A stretch of DNA of 64,000 nt from Pedobacter sp. MC2016-24 (GCF_015223055.1 NZ_JADFBX010000011.1:100146-164145), one strand, 5' to 3'. Numbered from the stretch's first letter, positions 50,481 to 60,601 are shown. Notes: generated by a model from the sequence alone, not told the origin. Translations and numbers: made by a program.

Positions 50481-51575
50481 ATGGCATTACAATGTGGTAT
50501 CGTTGGTTTACCAAATGTTGGAAAATCTACACTATTTAACTGTTTATCTAACGCAAAGGCCCAGGCGGCTAACTTTCCTTTTTGCACCATTGAACCAAAT
50601 ATAGGTGTAATTACTGTACCTGACGAAAGATTAACCAAATTATCTGAGTTGGTAAAACCGAATCGTATCGTTCCAAACACAATTGAAATCGTAGATATTG
50701 CAGGTTTAGTGAAAGGTGCATCTAAAGGTGAAGGTTTAGGTAACCAATTTTTAGGCAACATCAGGGCAACCAATGCAATTATCCATGTGTTGCGCTGTTT
50801 TGATGACGGTAACGTCATCCACGTAGATGGCTCTGTGGATCCTATTCGCGATAAAGAGATCATTGACACCGAATTGCAACTGAAAGATCTGGACACCGTA
50901 ACCAAAAGAATCCAGAAAGTGGAGAAAATGGCCAAAACGGATAAAGAAGCAAAAAGGACTTTCGATATCCTAAGTGTGATCAAAACCCATCTGGAAAGCG
51001 GACAGTCGGCAAGATCTGCAGCCGTTTCTGCTGAAGATTTTGAATTTATTCAAGATCTGGGTTTGTTAACTCAAAAACCGGTATTGTACGTATGTAACGT
51101 AGATGAAAATTCAGTAATCAATGGCAACGCTTATGTTGACCGCGTTAAAGAAGCGGTTAAAAATGAAAATGCGGAAGTGTTGGTGATTTCTGCCAAGATA
51201 GAATCTGAAATTGCTGAATTGGAAAGTTATGAGGAACGTCAGGAGTTCCTGGCCGATCTGGGTTTGACTGAATCAGGCGTAAACAAACTGATTGTTGCAG
51301 CATACCGTTTGTTAGATCTGTATACCTACTTTACTGCCGGTGTACAGGAAGTTAGAGCCTGGACCATTACCAAAGGATTTACAGCACCTCAGGCTGCTGG
51401 CGTAATCCATACCGATTTTGAAAAAGGGTTTATCCGTGCGGAAGTAATTAAATATATCGATTTTGTCACTTTAGGATCTGAAAATGCTTGCAAAGATGCG
51501 GGTAAATTAGGTGTTGAAGGCAAAACTTATGTTGTGGAGGATGGAGACATCATGCACTTCAGATTCAACGTTTAA
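50481..51575 (+). CDS. ychF: redox-regulated ATPase YchF (Obg-like)
   Basis: Universally conserved P-loop protein of the Obg/HflX superfamily that prefers ATP and binds ribosomes. 364 residues: GLPNVGKSTLFN P-loop (8-19), switch FPFCTIEPNIGVI, DIAGLVKGASKGEGLGNQF (G3), the coiled-coil insert (about 130-200) and the C-terminal TGS domain with VRAWTITKGFTAPQAAGVIH and the DFEKGFIRAEVI motif. Normal length. Monocistronic, with its own promoter box and a strong terminator. Confidence 0.97.
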   Translation: MALQCGIVGLPNVGKSTLFNCLSNAKAQAANFPFCTIEPNIGVITVPDERLTKLSELVKPNRIVPNTIEIVDIAGLVKGASKGEGLGNQFLGNIRATNAIIHVLRCFDDGNVIHVDGSVDPIRDKEIIDTELQLKDLDTVTKRIQKVEKMAKTDKEAKRTFDILSVIKTHLESGQSARSAAVSAEDFEFIQDLGLLTQKPVLYVCNVDENSVINGNAYVDRVKEAVKNENAEVLVISAKIESEIAELESYEERQEFLADLGLTESGVNKLIVAAYRLLDLYTYFTAGVQEVRAWTITKGFTAPQAAGVIHTDFEKGFIRAEVIKYIDFVTLGSENACKDAGKLGVEGKTYVVEDGDIMHFRFNV

Positions 51576-51627
51576 TCATAGACATAAAAAAAGCGAACCA
51601 CATGGTTCGCTTTTTTTATGTCTATGA
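51576..51627. terminator. perfect palindromic bidirectional terminator
   Basis: A 52-base perfect palindrome: arms 51576-51600 and 51603-51627, core AGCGAACCACATGGTTCGCT flanked by seven A and seven T. It directly follows the ychF stop and serves the convergent mgtE gene as well. Confidence 0.9.
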
Positions 51628-51640
51628 TTTTTTTATGCGA

Positions 51641-53014
51641 TCAGAGTAGGACTCCAGTGAGGAATACAACTGCAACCGAGAAGTAAATAATTAAGCCCGT
51701 TACATCGACCAGGGTGGCTACAAATGGAGCCGATGAGGTTGCAGGGTCAGCTCCGAGTTTTTTCAGGAGTAAAGGCAGCATCGAACCGGCTAACGATCCC
51801 CATAGGACAACACCGACTAATGCCACACCCACTGTTACGCCAATCAACATCCAATGCGGTCCATACATATCGGTAAAAAAGGTCCAGACAAAGATTCTTA
51901 AAAACCCAATAGAGCCCAGTACGATACCAAGCATCAATCCGGATATGATCTCTCTGCGCATCACCCGCCACCAGTCGCCAATGGTAATTTCTCCTAGTGC
52001 CATGGCCTGGATAATCAGTGTTGAGGCCTGAGAACCACTATTACCCCCGCTTGAAATGATTAGGGGCACAAACATGGCTAAAATGACGGCTTTGGCAATG
52101 TCTGCCTCAAAATGCGCCATTGCTGTTGCGGTCAGCATCTCTCCTAAAAAGAGCACCACCAGCCAGCCAATCCTGCGCCGGAACAAGCCAAAAATAGGCA
52201 TATCCAGGTAGGGCTCATCAAGGGCCTGGGTACCCCCTATTTTATGCATATCCTCCGTATACTCTTCGTTGGCAATCCAAAGGATATCATCTACAGTTAC
52301 AATACCCAGCAATACATTATTGTCATCCACAACAGGCAGCGCGACCCTGTTGTTCATCCTGAATACATTGATGGCCTCTTCCTGAGGATCGGTAACTTTT
52401 AAAGAAATCAGCCGATGGTCTGTCAGTTCTCCTATTTTGGCCTCAGGGTCTGCAAGCAGGACTTCACGGATCCGGATATCGTCCAGCAAAGTACCGTCTT
52501 TATCGATCACGTAAACGACGTCAATCGTTTCGGAATTCTTACCATAGCGTCTGATGTGTTCCAATACCCGGCTTACCGTCCAGTCTTTTTTAACAGCTAC
52601 ATAGTCTGGCGTCATCAAGCGGCCAACACTATCTTCTTCATAGCCAAGCAAAGAAAGTGCTTCAACTCTGTCTTTTGCGGGTAGTAAAATGATCAGTTTT
52701 TTAACGGCATCGCCTTTCAACTCACTAAACAAAGCCGTCCGGTCATCAGGAGGCAATAAGTTGATCAGTTCAGCCAGTTTGTTGCCAGGTAATTTCTTAA
52801 TGATTTTTTCCTGAGTTGGAAAATCCAGAATGCGAAAAACGTTTACGGCACGCTTAATGGAAAGGGTATCAATAAACTTAACGGCGTACTGAGGGAGCTC
52901 ATCTATCAGATGTTCAACATCAGAGATGTTTAGATCGTCAAGGTAAATTTTTAATTGCGTTTCATTATTCTCTTCAATGAGTTTGACAACTTCTTCAACA
53001 ACTTCCTCTTCCAT
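51641..53014 (-). CDS. mgtE: magnesium transporter MgtE
   Basis: 457-residue Mg2+ channel of the inner membrane. N domain of helical repeats (about 1-130), paired CBS domains (about 135-260; LMTPDYVAVKKDWTVSRVLEHIR, VVDDNNVLLGIVTVDDIL) that sense Mg2+, a plug helix and five membrane segments (about 285-457) with the pore signature GGNSGSQASTLIIQAMALGEI (key residues Gly-Gly-Asn-Ser-Gly-Ser-Gln). Normal length. Monocistronic. Confidence 0.96.
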   Translation of the reverse strand: MEEEVVEEVVKLIEENNETQLKIYLDDLNISDVEHLIDELPQYAVKFIDTLSIKRAVNVFRILDFPTQEKIIKKLPGNKLAELINLLPPDDRTALFSELKGDAVKKLIILLPAKDRVEALSLLGYEEDSVGRLMTPDYVAVKKDWTVSRVLEHIRRYGKNSETIDVVYVIDKDGTLLDDIRIREVLLADPEAKIGELTDHRLISLKVTDPQEEAINVFRMNNRVALPVVDDNNVLLGIVTVDDILWIANEEYTEDMHKIGGTQALDEPYLDMPIFGLFRRRIGWLVVLFLGEMLTATAMAHFEADIAKAVILAMFVPLIISSGGNSGSQASTLIIQAMALGEITIGDWWRVMRREIISGLMLGIVLGSIGFLRIFVWTFFTDMYGPHWMLIGVTVGVALVGVVLWGSLAGSMLPLLLKKLGADPATSSAPFVATLVDVTGLIIYFSVAVVFLTGVLL

Positions 53015-53211
53015 AAATACGCGTTTGTTTTTACATCTTAATTCATTCCATTATAGTTTTGCAAAAGTGCTTTTTTATTTTTAAAAACATGCTTTTTTAT
53101 GTTAATAAATGAGAATTGTTTCTGTAATGAGCGATTGCCCCTGAATTGTACTTCAAAGCGAGTTGTGGCGTGGTTTCGGTTACCGATTTTAAGCCCGTTA
53201 AATCTTTTTAA

Positions 53212-54981
53212 TCATTTATGCTTTAAAGTTGCGACATATTCCAGTTTATTTTGCAGCTCCTCAGGCCGGAAAGGTTTGAAGAGAAAATCATCGAGATATT
53301 GAAAATCAGGGTTCATTTCGATAGAAATACCAATTGATGCGGTTAAAGCAATGATGTAAATACCACTTTTCTGTTCATTGTCAATTTCCCTGATTAATCT
53401 CGAAGCTTCAAAACCATCCATGACCGGCATGTTGATGTCCATAAATACCACATCATAATCATTTGCAAGGACAGCATCTATTGCCAACTGCCCATTGCCA
53501 GCAACATCAGCCTTTAATCCCCATCTGGACAGCGTTTTTTGTAAAACCATCACATTGATCAGGTCATCTTCTGCAAATAAAATACGTAAGCCAGCAATGT
53601 CAACCTTATCATTAAGGGTCTCATTTAAAAATTCATTCCCGGTAGCTTCCATTCTGGTGAAACTTATTTCAAAATTGAAGGTAGTTCCAACACCTTCCTT
53701 ACTGTCAATGTCCAGTCGGCCTCCATGAAGTTCAACCAATCGCCTCGCGATACTGAGGCCTAGTCCGGTTCCATGGTATTGCCTGTTGGTACGGTGTGAT
53801 GCACGATAATAAGGTTCAAAGACTTTTGTAATCTGACTTTCCGGTATCCCGATACCTGAGTCAGCTACCTCAAACTGTACCACAAATGAATTCTTCTCTG
53901 CTTCCTTCAAACTGGCCCTAACCTTAACGAAACCTTCCCGGGTAAATTTAATCGCATTGCCCACAAGGTTAAACAAGATTTGCGTAAGCCTGCTCTGATC
54001 GCCATGGACATTGATTTCTTTGATGCTATCGTCAATGACCAGGTCAAATTTAATGGCTTTTGCCGATGCCCTCAACTTTAATGCACCATAAACATTGCTC
54101 AGCAAAGTATCCAGGCGAAAAGTGGTCAATTCTAGTTTCTCCATGCCCACGTCAAGCCGGTTAAAACTGAGGATATCATTGATGGTTGCCATCAGGTTCT
54201 CTGCAGAAAAATGCAGGATTTCAAGATTCTCTTTCTGATCAGGTCTGGGGTCACCATCCAATAAAACGTTAGTCATACCAATTACCGCATTTAGTGGTGT
54301 CCGTAGTTCATGTGACATGGTAGACAGGAAGTTCGTTTTATCTTCTGCAGTTTTTCTGGCAGTAGTTAAAGAACGTTTTAGATTTGACGTTAACTTCTGC
54401 ATTTTTCGGCTGGTCTTTTTAAAAGCCCTAAAAAAGTAGAAATGGATAAAAATCAGCAGCAGAAAATTGACAACAATAGAAAAATTATAAGCGTATATAT
54501 TTATAGCCTGGTGCATGATCGAAATATCGACCCCATAAAACTGTTGTAAGGAGAAAAGAAATACGATGGGCAAAGTGTTAATCAGCGAATAAATAAGTCC
54601 CCACCTCAAACCCAATATATAATACCCTCCCGATACAATCATAAAAACATATTGCACCGTAACAATGTTGATTCCTTCTATCAATATCAGCAGGTTCGAC
54701 CAAATAAAAACCGTCAGGCAAAAGATAAAGTAATGCCCTACCATTCTCCATGGCACATGTACAAAGATCATGACCAGGCCGGCCATGAACATGACCATCA
54801 ATAAACTGATCCTGAATAGTAAAATATTGCGTTCCTGGAAATAATAGACGCCAAACAAAATGATACTTAAGACTGAAAAAGCAGTAAGGAGTTGTATTAA
54901 AATAGTAATCCTCGCCTTGTTGAGCAAGCCTTCCTCTAATTTAAGAATAGCGTTATATCGTTTAGACAGGAAGTCAAACAT
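53212..54981 (-). CDS. hybrid sensor histidine kinase/response regulator
   Basis: 589 residues from ATG 54981 (MFDFLSKRYNA), preferred over a GTG at 55005. Six or so membrane segments (about 25-195), no periplasmic sensor domain, then a short coiled linker, dimerisation domain with the phospho-His in TMSHELRTPLNAVIG, an ATPase domain (VGNAIKFTREG, DSGIGIPES, GTGLGLSIARRLVELHGG) and a C-terminal receiver with Asp in VVFMDINMPVMDGFEASR. No DNA-binding output domain. No partner regulator is adjacent. Signal unknown. Confidence 0.93.
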   Translation of the reverse strand: MFDFLSKRYNAILKLEEGLLNKARITILIQLLTAFSVLSIILFGVYYFQERNILLFRISLLMVMFMAGLVMIFVHVPWRMVGHYFIFCLTVFIWSNLLILIEGINIVTVQYVFMIVSGGYYILGLRWGLIYSLINTLPIVFLFSLQQFYGVDISIMHQAINIYAYNFSIVVNFLLLIFIHFYFFRAFKKTSRKMQKLTSNLKRSLTTARKTAEDKTNFLSTMSHELRTPLNAVIGMTNVLLDGDPRPDQKENLEILHFSAENLMATINDILSFNRLDVGMEKLELTTFRLDTLLSNVYGALKLRASAKAIKFDLVIDDSIKEINVHGDQSRLTQILFNLVGNAIKFTREGFVKVRASLKEAEKNSFVVQFEVADSGIGIPESQITKVFEPYYRASHRTNRQYHGTGLGLSIARRLVELHGGRLDIDSKEGVGTTFNFEISFTRMEATGNEFLNETLNDKVDIAGLRILFAEDDLINVMVLQKTLSRWGLKADVAGNGQLAIDAVLANDYDVVFMDINMPVMDGFEASRLIREIDNEQKSGIYIIALTASIGISIEMNPDFQYLDDFLFKPFRPEELQNKLEYVATLKHK

Positions 54982-55068
54982 AATGTTTGTTTTAACATAC
55001 AACACAATTCAATGCATTTTGTGTTGTTCATTCCTGTTCCTATATTTTGAACAAGAAAGTCCTGGTTA

Positions 55069-55105
55069 TAAAAAACCAGGATCCGGGTAATCCCAAATCC
55101 TGGTT
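55069..55105 (-). terminator. intrinsic terminator of the DUF4136 gene
   Basis: Minus strand: AACCAGGAT / ATCCTGGTT (55105-55097 with 55082-55074) with an inner GGG/CCC pair of triplets, followed by six T. A further CCTGGTT copy at 55061-55067 could form an alternative hairpin. Confidence 0.75.
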
Positions 55106-55132
55106 AAAGTTAAAAACAAAGATCCCTCCTGA

Positions 55133-55717
55133 TCAGACAGGAAGCTTTTTAAATATATGCTCAATCACCTTAGGCAATTGCGCAATCGCTTTTTCAGGAT
55201 TATCCAACTCGCCTTCTGCCCAGCCCCTCCAGATCACTTTAGAAGTTTTTCGGTCAATTAAATCAATCATAATACTGCCTTGTTTTACACGTAGGGTGCG
55301 CTGTTCGCTACCCACATATACCGGGAAAGGGTCACGATAAGCGTAATAATAAAACGCACGTCCACGGTGAACACCCAAGCGGGGCACAAATCTTCCCGGT
55401 GCATCATAATACATCGGTTCGTTGTAAGATTTGGTTTCCCTATTTACGACCGCAGTATACCGCAGCAGCAAATCCGGCTTATTGTTGTCCAGTTTAAAAC
55501 CCCTGTTTTCCAATTCCGTACTTGCCGCTTCCACAATTTTATCTGCTGCGATGTCATTGTCATAAATATTTGAAGCCTTCGATTTACCCTCAGGAAGCCA
55601 GGCGTAAGTGCGATAATTTGCAGTTAACTTTTTGTTGCTAACAGCATAATAACTGTAGCTGGAGCACGACGACAATACAGCCACTAGTGCCAGCATTGTT
55701 AAAATTTGCTTTTTCAT
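55133..55717 (-). CDS. DUF4136 lipoprotein
   Basis: 194 residues with lipobox LSSC (Cys18). One DUF4136 domain (about 25-190): YRTYAWLPEG near the start, ELENRGFKLDNNKPDLLLRY, and the final strand pattern GSIMIDLIDRKTSKVIWRGWAEGEL, cited by its IDRKTSKVIWRG core. A Tyr-rich stretch (RAFYYYAYRDPFPVY) lies in the middle. Envelope lipoprotein of unknown role; single gene with its own terminator. Confidence 0.87.
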   Translation of the reverse strand: MKKQILTMLALVAVLSSCSSYSYYAVSNKKLTANYRTYAWLPEGKSKASNIYDNDIAADKIVEAASTELENRGFKLDNNKPDLLLRYTAVVNRETKSYNEPMYYDAPGRFVPRLGVHRGRAFYYYAYRDPFPVYVGSEQRTLRVKQGSIMIDLIDRKTSKVIWRGWAEGELDNPEKAIAQLPKVIEHIFKKLPV

Positions 55718-55900
55718 TGTTTTCTCTATTTGTGTGAAGTAGAAAAAATCCCATGCCTGTTCCTTTAAATGATTTGATAAAAATGACCAGTCGCCAGATG
55801 TTCAGTGACTCATCTACCTGTTTGACTGTTAAAACCTGTAAAGGATTAATCGTTGGACAAAACAGTTAAAATTCAATATCTTGCCTATCAATTACATCAA

Positions 55901-56773
55901 ATGCCCAGAAAAAAACTATCCATACCTGTAAATAGCATGTTAGACCTGTATGGCAGGAGCATTTCTATAGAAAAATTAAATCTGGGCACTTTAGATGGAG
56001 CCACTTTAAAACACTTTGAAGGAGGAAACGAATCACACCGGCACGACGCACATACTTTCTTCTTACTCGAATCCGGAACAGTAAGGCTTGATATTGATTT
56101 TCAGCACCATACCATTACTGCTCCCGCAATCCTATATGTTCACCCCAACCAGGTACATCAAACCTTGGCATCAGCCGATGTGATCGTTAGCAGCTTGGCA
56201 ATGGCCGATGAAAGTCTGAATGCAGCGTACCTGGAATTGCTGGATCATCTAAGTCCGGCAAAACCGCTGGCATTAGAGAAAGAAACATTCGCCATGATCT
56301 CAGAAGCGGTATCACTTTGTTTAAAATTCGCCGAACGTAAAAAAGACAAGCTCTATCATTTCCGACTTAAAGATAGCTGCAACGCCCTGGTGGCCTTAGT
56401 CCTTTCACTATATTTAGAATCAACCAGATCCCTGGACTCCCCTTCGCGATCTGACGAGATCACAAAAACCTTCAGAGAAATATTGGAGTCGGATTTCACC
56501 AAAGATAAGCGCCCTACGGCCTACGCCCAAAAACTAAACATCTCTACGTCTTACCTAAACGAGTGTGTAAAAACTGCTACAGGCTATACCGTTTCTCATC
56601 ACATTCAGCAACGCGTGGTTTTAGAAGCAAAGCGCTTACTCCATTATTCCGATAAATCTGTCAAAGAAATTGCTATGGCATTAGGCTATGAGGATTATCC
56701 GTATTTTTCCAGGTTTTTTGTAAAAAACACGGGAATGACTGCCCTGGATTTCAGAAGAAAAACCCTCGATTAG
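55901..56773 (+). CDS. AraC-family transcriptional regulator
   Basis: 290 residues from ATG 55901 (MPRKKLSIPV), preferred over TTG 55853. N-terminal cupin-like sensor part (about 30-110; HRHDAHTFFLLESGTVRLDIDF, cited by HRHDAHTFF) and C-terminal double HTH (about 190-290; LNISTSYLNECVKTATGYTVS, VKEIAMALGYEDYPYFSRFF). Eighty bases before the flavin monooxygenase gene on the same strand, its likely target. Confidence 0.92.
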   Translation: MPRKKLSIPVNSMLDLYGRSISIEKLNLGTLDGATLKHFEGGNESHRHDAHTFFLLESGTVRLDIDFQHHTITAPAILYVHPNQVHQTLASADVIVSSLAMADESLNAAYLELLDHLSPAKPLALEKETFAMISEAVSLCLKFAERKKDKLYHFRLKDSCNALVALVLSLYLESTRSLDSPSRSDEITKTFREILESDFTKDKRPTAYAQKLNISTSYLNECVKTATGYTVSHHIQQRVVLEAKRLLHYSDKSVKEIAMALGYEDYPYFSRFFVKNTGMTALDFRRKTLD

Positions 56774-56852
56774 TCCAATACTTACCTCGCATTGCCATTT
56801 TTTCTTCTTTCGGTACTGCTTTTCTTTGTCGTGTAATTCAACTCGTATTCAC

Positions 56853-57971
56853 ATGAACACATTAAAAGAAAAAAAAGTACTCATTTCTGGCGCAAGTATA
56901 GCCGGATTATCAACAGCTTACTGGATGAACACATTGGGCTATCAGGTAACTGTTATTGAAATTGCGAATGAACCCAGAATAGCTGGCGCAGCCATTGACA
57001 TCCGTGGAACTACCGTAGACATTGCTAAACGTATGGGTATCTATGAGCAGCTGATCGCCAGTCGCCTGCAGGTAGAGCTGGTCGAATTTAAAAATGCAGA
57101 CGATACCACAGCAGGCAGCATATCCCTAAAAAAAGAAGATACTGAGCTCCCTGACGATGACATTGAAGTAGAGCGGGATAAGTTTTTGAACATCTTATTG
57201 GACGCACTACAAGATGAGGTCGAATTTATTTTCAACGACAGCATTGTGGCACTGGCTGAAACAACAACTGACATCCAGGTTTCTTTTAAACATGGGCAGC
57301 AAAGGACTTTTGACTTACTGCTTGGCTGCGACGGCTCACATTCCGGTGTCAGAAAAATCTGGTTTGGTGAGGAAAGTGAGTATGCACATTTTCTGGAAGG
57401 TTATTTCTCGATTAGCACTGTAAATAAACTGATCATCCCACAAAAAACAATGCAGTTGTTCAATGTCCCCGATAAAGCCATCACGCTCAATGCCTACAAC
57501 AATAAAACCGATATTATTTTTTGTTTCTATTCCGGAAAAGAAATCCCTTACGATTACCGAGATGTGAAAGCGCAAAGAGAAATCATATTGGCACAGTTTG
57601 CCGGTTTGGATTGGCGAACGATCGAGCTACTTGAAGAAGTACAGCAAGCAAACAACTTTTACTTTGATAAATTTTGTCAGATTAAAATGCCATGCTGGAC
57701 TAAAGGCCGGGTAGCATTGGTCGGCGATGCAGCTTATTGCGCTTCCCCGGCAGCCGGAATGGGCGCATCATTGTCTATAGAGGGCGCAGCGGCTTTAGCT
57801 GATGCTTTACAAAAATACGAAGGCAATTTTACCCTGGCATTTCAGGATTACGATAAAAACCTACGCCCTTTTATTGAAGAAGTTCAGGCCATGGCTGAAT
57901 TAAATGTCCGGGAGAATTTTATTCCAAGAACAGAAGAAGCGATTCTCAAACGAAATACCGAAGGTTTTTAA
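56853..57971 (+). CDS. FAD-dependent monooxygenase (class A, TetX/PHBH-like)
   Basis: 372 residues from ATG 56853 (MNTLKEKKVL), chosen because it starts just before the Rossmann strand; a TTG lies at 56826. FAD-binding motif VLISGASIAGLSTAYWMN (key Gly-x-Ser-x-x-Gly), DG motif LLGCDGSHSGVRK and the second FAD motif VALVGDAAYCASPAAGMG. This class hydroxylates aromatic or related small molecules using NAD(P)H; TetX belongs to it, but nothing here shows a tetracycline substrate. The 3' end overlaps the convergent TPR gene by four bases. Confidence 0.9.
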   Translation: MNTLKEKKVLISGASIAGLSTAYWMNTLGYQVTVIEIANEPRIAGAAIDIRGTTVDIAKRMGIYEQLIASRLQVELVEFKNADDTTAGSISLKKEDTELPDDDIEVERDKFLNILLDALQDEVEFIFNDSIVALAETTTDIQVSFKHGQQRTFDLLLGCDGSHSGVRKIWFGEESEYAHFLEGYFSISTVNKLIIPQKTMQLFNVPDKAITLNAYNNKTDIIFCFYSGKEIPYDYRDVKAQREIILAQFAGLDWRTIELLEEVQQANNFYFDKFCQIKMPCWTKGRVALVGDAAYCASPAAGMGASLSIEGAAALADALQKYEGNFTLAFQDYDKNLRPFIEEVQAMAELNVRENFIPRTEEAILKRNTEGF

Positions 57972-59722
57972 GTTTGTGCCATTTCATTTTGTGTAAAAAG
58001 CAAATCATATGCATCCCCATACTTCTTTCTAAGCCTCTGCTTTGCTTTTTTGATGGCTTCTACAGTTAAACCGAGGATCCGGGCGGTTTCTGAATTGTCC
58101 ATTTCCAGTTTGGTTAGAAATATAATCCGGAGGTGAGAATCTGTCAATCCACTAAAATTGCGGAGCAGAAACTGGTAATAGTCAGGGTAAGCCTGGATAA
58201 AAAATCTTTTGAAATCCATCCATGAGGCATTACTCATCAAATGAGAATCGAGTAGGTTTTGCATATTGACAGAATACGTTTCCAAATGTGAGGCGGAAGA
58301 CTGCCGAGCTTTGCTGATTTCAAATTCTAATTCCTCAATCTGTTTGTTCTTCTCTTTAAGATAGGCTTTATAAGATTCCAGTGTCTGATGATTGGCATTT
58401 AATCTTTGCTCGGAATTGACTTTCTCCAAAGTAAGGCTAAGCACCTTCTTTTCATGTTCTGTTTTTTCAACCTTTATTTTATTTCTATAAATCTTGACTA
58501 AAAAGCCAATGGTAATCATTAACATCATACAGCCCAATAATGCAGCGACTTTGACATATGACTCTCGCTGACGCTTATTTTGCTCTGCTGTTAATTTCAG
58601 GCTCAACTTATTTTTTTCGATTTCCCAGCCCATCTTCATGATCACCTCTCTACCATCCATACCTTTCAGCTTCCCTTTTAGCTCCTCCAGGTTTCGCCTG
58701 GCCATCAGTTCTTGTTTATCGTTGCCGGTGTATTTGGCTATTTCTAAAATAAGCGAATTGATTTCGTAGTCAGAGCTTTTGAAATAGGTTTTAGAACGGG
58801 CATACTGCTGAGCAAGCCATAGCTGACTATTGGCTTCGTCAACATTTCCTTTTGCTAGATAGACCTTGCCCAGTAAAACCAGGGCATAAATGGTATTTTG
58901 GGTACTGGAAAGCCGCTTAGAAATTGTGATATCCTGATTGAGCAGTTCAATAGCCTTGTCGTACTGCCCTTGTTTAAATTTGATTTCTGCAATATTACCC
59001 AACACTTTAGCATAGCGTATTTCATCTTTACTTATTCTGGCAATAGCGAAAGCTTGCTTAAAATATGCCTCAGCTTTGACCAGATCGTTTCTTTTCACAC
59101 AATTTTGTCCCAAAACATCAATGATACTCGCCAGCTCAGTACCATTTGGCGCTGCATATTTTCTGGCCAGCTGTAAATATTCATCCGACTTTTCATAATC
59201 TCCAACCGTATTCAAAAAATAAGCGATTTTTTTATACGTTTCACAGGGCTGGATGACTTCTCCGGCAACTCTTTCATCAAGAGTTTTAATACTGTACATA
59301 AAAAATGGAAAGGAATCTTCGTATTTTCTATAGGTATATAAGTAAAAACCATACTGTATAGAAACCCAGATTTCAAGGTCCGTACGACTTAATTCCCTGG
59401 ACTTTACCAGGGCTTTTTTAAACAGCTCAGAACTCTGGTCATTAAGCCGGTCCAGGTCGTCCGCATTTTTATTGGCGGTAAAGACATGGTGAATTATTTC
59501 TGCCGACTTGCTTTCGTCCCCAGGCAATTTCCCAAGCTCAGCTTGAAGTAATCTTTTCAGATCCGCATTACTTTTAACCGCCGGGTATTGCTTAACTATG
59601 TTTTCTATGATCCTCCGCTCTGTTTTTTCTCCACCTTCAAAAATGCTCGCAATTAAACAACAGGGTAGTAAAATAAAAACTAAGGAAAGCAGGAGCTTCC
59701 TGGTATGCGTATCGGTAATCAT
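57968..59722 (-). CDS. TPR-containing membrane protein with C-terminal HTH
   Basis: 584 residues: signal/anchor at 9-27, a periplasmic TPR array (about 120-340; ISKDEIRYAKVLGNIAEIKFKQGQYDKAIELL, cited by GNIAEIKFKQGQYDKA), one membrane segment (about 395-418), a cytosolic coiled coil (about 420-480) and a C-terminal LuxR-like helix-turn-helix (about 535-575; LEMDNSETARILGLTVEAIK). The layout, common in Bacteroidota, suggests a one-component membrane-bound regulator. Convergent with the monooxygenase gene. Confidence 0.85.
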   Translation of the reverse strand: MITDTHTRKLLLSLVFILLPCCLIASIFEGGEKTERRIIENIVKQYPAVKSNADLKRLLQAELGKLPGDESKSAEIIHHVFTANKNADDLDRLNDQSSELFKKALVKSRELSRTDLEIWVSIQYGFYLYTYRKYEDSFPFFMYSIKTLDERVAGEVIQPCETYKKIAYFLNTVGDYEKSDEYLQLARKYAAPNGTELASIIDVLGQNCVKRNDLVKAEAYFKQAFAIARISKDEIRYAKVLGNIAEIKFKQGQYDKAIELLNQDITISKRLSSTQNTIYALVLLGKVYLAKGNVDEANSQLWLAQQYARSKTYFKSSDYEINSLILEIAKYTGNDKQELMARRNLEELKGKLKGMDGREVIMKMGWEIEKNKLSLKLTAEQNKRQRESYVKVAALLGCMMLMITIGFLVKIYRNKIKVEKTEHEKKVLSLTLEKVNSEQRLNANHQTLESYKAYLKEKNKQIEELEFEISKARQSSASHLETYSVNMQNLLDSHLMSNASWMDFKRFFIQAYPDYYQFLLRNFSGLTDSHLRIIFLTKLEMDNSETARILGLTVEAIKKAKQRLRKKYGDAYDLLFTQNEMAQT

Positions 59723-59794
59723 AGCTATACAAGTTCAGTAAACTTGATCGCAAAATAAGGAATCTCGAAAACATAATCGTCCCCAAGCAAAAGA

Positions 59795-60601
59795 TTATTT
59801 TGATTTGACCGCTACAAGTGAGCCTTCACTCGGCGCTTCGCCAAAACGCTGCTGCTGTAGTTTATCATATTCCTTTACATAATCCGGGTGTTCGGTACCC
59901 ATTATCCGATCCCAGATCCGGAAATACAATCCATAGTTTCCTTTAAATTTACTGTGGTGCAAATTGTGATGAACAGAAGTGTTGAATACCTCGAATGCCA
60001 GGGTATGACGGAACCATTTTGGCGTAATCTCATAGCCAAGATGCCCATAAACATTGATGATGAAAGCAGAAATGGTAAACAATACGATGGCCAGCGGATG
60101 TACCGGGATTAAAAATGCAATGACAAGCAAGATGGCCCCCTCAGTTACAGCCTCTGCCAGGTGAAAACTGTAGGAAGTCCAGGGCGATGGATTGGTACTC
60201 TGGTGATGTACCACATGCGTCAGCTTAAACAATTTCTTGTGATGCAGCAAACGATGCATCCAGTAAAAATAAGTATCGTGGATAATGAGACACAACACCA
60301 CGCTGAAACCCAGGTACCAGGCGGGAAAATCGCTGATGTGATCGTAAATCCGCGTATACTGTTTTAGTGGTGTAAACAAAATGGCAACCGCAATAACGGT
60401 GAACACCAGGTTACTCTGCATGGAATGCCATACTTCACGTAGAAAATCTTTTTTTGATGCTTGCTTCTGCTGAATTTTAAAGCGTCCCAATTTGGAAGGC
60501 ATCATCATATAAAACAATGCAAACGGAATTCCAGCAAGTACAAAATACCGAAGCGCAGAAATGCTAAACATCTTGAAAATCTCTTCTATTATTTTTTCCA
60601 T
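59795..60601 (-). CDS. sterol desaturase / fatty acid hydroxylase family protein
   Basis: 268-residue integral membrane di-iron oxygenase. The conserved histidine boxes are present: HDTYFYWMHRLLHH (108-121), HVVHHQS (129-135) and HHNLHH (211-216), with GHLGYE at 186-191. Four or five membrane segments. Probably hydroxylates a lipid chain. A TATTTTTG promoter box and two Crp/Fnr-type operators lie directly upstream, and a Crp/Fnr gene precedes it on the same strand. Confidence 0.9.
   Translation of the reverse strand: MEKIIEEIFKMFSISALRYFVLAGIPFALFYMMMPSKLGRFKIQQKQASKKDFLREVWHSMQSNLVFTVIAVAILFTPLKQYTRIYDHISDFPAWYLGFSVVLCLIIHDTYFYWMHRLLHHKKLFKLTHVVHHQSTNPSPWTSYSFHLAEAVTEGAILLVIAFLIPVHPLAIVLFTISAFIINVYGHLGYEITPKWFRHTLAFEVFNTSVHHNLHHSKFKGNYGLYFRIWDRIMGTEHPDYVKEYDKLQQQRFGEAPSEGSLVAVKSK

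Noticed and set aside
53054..53061. Perfect TAGTTTTG box on the plus strand before a 67-codon frame at 53099-53302
   Set aside because: The frame overlaps the end of the hybrid kinase gene antisense, has no recognisable features and no terminator follows; the box alone is not enough.
56826..57971. Claiming a tetracycline-inactivating enzyme
   Set aside because: Only the general class A flavin monooxygenase motifs are visible; many other hydroxylases share them.
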